Shown here piece by piece: positions 63,331 through 64,000 of a DNA stretch of 64,000 nucleotides. How positions within the stretch are numbered: position 1 is the first letter of the stretch; every line of letters begins with the position of its first letter. The stretch comes from Salidesulfovibrio onnuriiensis (GTDB lineage Bacteria > Desulfobacterota > Desulfovibrionia > Desulfovibrionales > Desulfovibrionaceae): positions 2,463,001-2,527,000 of the forward strand of contig NZ_CP040751.1 of the NCBI RefSeq assembly GCF_008001235.1, given 5' to 3'. The notes under the pieces are model-generated. The model did not search any database. It was given only the letters and a program-made list of their open reading frames with translations, and was not told where the DNA came from. The position numbers were made by a program, and so were the translations under genes.

Positions 63331-64000
63331 ATGAAAGCGGATACGGGCAAGAGATTGTTGATGCTCGCTGTCATTGCCGTGTTGGTGGCATGTTATTTCC
63401 TGTTCGATCTCGGGCAGTACCTGACCCTTGAATATTTCAAGGCTTCCAGGGACCACTTCACGGCCTTGTACGAAACCCACAAATTGCTGGTGCTTGTTTC
63501 GTATTTCGTCATCTACGTCATTTCCACCGCTTTGGCCGTGCCCGGCGCACTGGCCCTGAGTCTTGCCGGGGCCGCCCTATTCGGCTTCTGGACAGGGCTG
63601 GTGGTCATCTCCTTTGCCAGTTCCATCGGCGCGTCCCTTTCCTTTCTCGTTTCCCGTTATCTCTTGCGGGACTGGGTGCAGAACCGGTTCGGCGACAAGC
63701 TGGTGCGCATCAACAGGGGCATTGAAGAGGAGGGGGCTTTCTATCTCTTCACTTTGCGTCTCATACCGGCGTTTCCATTTTTCGCCATCAATCTGGTCAT
63801 GGGGCTGACCCCCATGCGTCTTGTCACCTATTACTGGGTCTCTCAGGTGGGCATGCTTCCCGGCACCATGGTCTTCGTCAATGCGGGCAAGGAGTTGGGC
63901 AAGATAGAATCGCTCTCCGGATTGATTTCCCCGAGCCTGTTGATTTCCTTTGCCTTGCTTGGGCTGTTTCCATTGGTCACCAAAAAGGTGCTGGGTTGGT
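63331..64000 (+). CDS. TVP38/TMEM64 (DedA/VTT)-family membrane protein, cut by window end
   Basis: A membrane protein of the VTT/DedA superfamily, 223 codons visible and no stop before base 64000. ATG 63331 follows AGGAGAAAGG. It has a first span (LLMLAVIAVLVACYFLFDLG), then VPGALALSLAGAALFGFWTG with the VTT core, FLVSRYLLRDWVQNRFGD, and the family-typical FTLRLIPAFPFFAINLVMGL with a Pro-rich re-entrant segment. Members flip or move lipids and affect envelope stress. It follows motA after a terminator, so it has its own promoter, not clearly seen. The C-terminal end is outside the window. Confidence 0.9.
   Translation, partial: MKADTGKRLLMLAVIAVLVACYFLFDLGQYLTLEYFKASRDHFTALYETHKLLVLVSYFVIYVISTALAVPGALALSLAGAALFGFWTGLVVISFASSIGASLSFLVSRYLLRDWVQNRFGDKLVRINRGIEEEGAFYLFTLRLIPAFPFFAINLVMGLTPMRLVTYYWVSQVGMLPGTMVFVNAGKELGKIESLSGLISPSLLISFALLGLFPLVTKKVLGW

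Overview
The window is one stretch of Gram-negative bacterial chromosome, very probably a sulfate reducer of the Desulfovibrionaceae (Desulfovibrio or Pseudodesulfovibrio type). This rests on a complete lipid A/Bam/Lol block, Tol-Pal, flagellar genes, paired MinD-like ATPases with inserted ferredoxin domains beside a CGGC-domain protein, two sigma-54 type promoters, and the overall gene style (short gaps, many ATGA overlaps, moderate-to-high GC). No rRNA, insertion sequence, prophage or CRISPR array was seen. It reads as core chromosome with a few lineage-specific cassettes.

Layout. 1-4646 (minus): flagellar export genes fliR-flhB-flhA-flhF, the last cut by the window edge. 4761-6480 (minus): an envelope M23 peptidase and a TtcA-like tRNA thiolase. 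6544-9877 (plus): a leader with a possible attenuator, a DUF4340 protein, rpoZ, dnaJ, moaC. 9934-13122 (minus): hisF, hisH, a one-CTD DnaJ-like protein, a YkgJ protein and a CoA-binding protein. 13203-14426: an M24 peptidase. 14459-19853 (minus): flotillin, a YqiJ-like protein, an iron alcohol dehydrogenase and DsbD. 19934-24400: tRNA-Lys, a SprA-like metalloprotease behind a FliA-type promoter, a Na/Pi cotransporter with an unknown partner, and two tRNA-Asn genes in a direct repeat around a 47-residue membrane protein. 24604-34528 (plus): lysS, a frameshifted lolC/E, lolD, bamA, ompH/skp, lpxD, fabZ, lpxA, lpxI. 34581-36695 (minus): the CGGC protein and two MinD/ferredoxin ATPases behind a sigma-54 promoter. 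37081-41637: AsmA and YihY. 41625-44035 (minus): ydcF, tgt, nth. 44168-49778 (plus): cutA, a trio of kinase-like genes, miaB, a bifunctional nuclease, a PHP phosphoesterase. 49879-53927: tolQ-tolR-tolA-tolB-pal. 53985-61380: pgpA, a LysE exporter, a sulfotransferase, a chemoreceptor, a GNAT enzyme, a hybrid histidine kinase, maf. 61554-64000: motB-motA in reversed order behind a sigma-54 promoter, then a DedA/TVP38-type membrane protein cut by the window end.

Many genes serve the cell envelope: outer-membrane protein and lipoprotein delivery (Lol, Bam, Skp), lipid A, Tol-Pal, AsmA, DsbD. Others serve motility (export apparatus, stator, chemoreceptor, and perhaps the SprA-like protein). The points most worth checking are the lolC/E frameshift in a C tract, the FliA-type promoter before the SprA-like gene, the sigma-54 promoter before the MinD/ferredoxin/CGGC operon, the kinase trio with a hairpin that buries a ribosome binding site, and the leader with terminator and mini-ORF before the DUF4340 gene. 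I saw no clear-cut new defence or mobile system.
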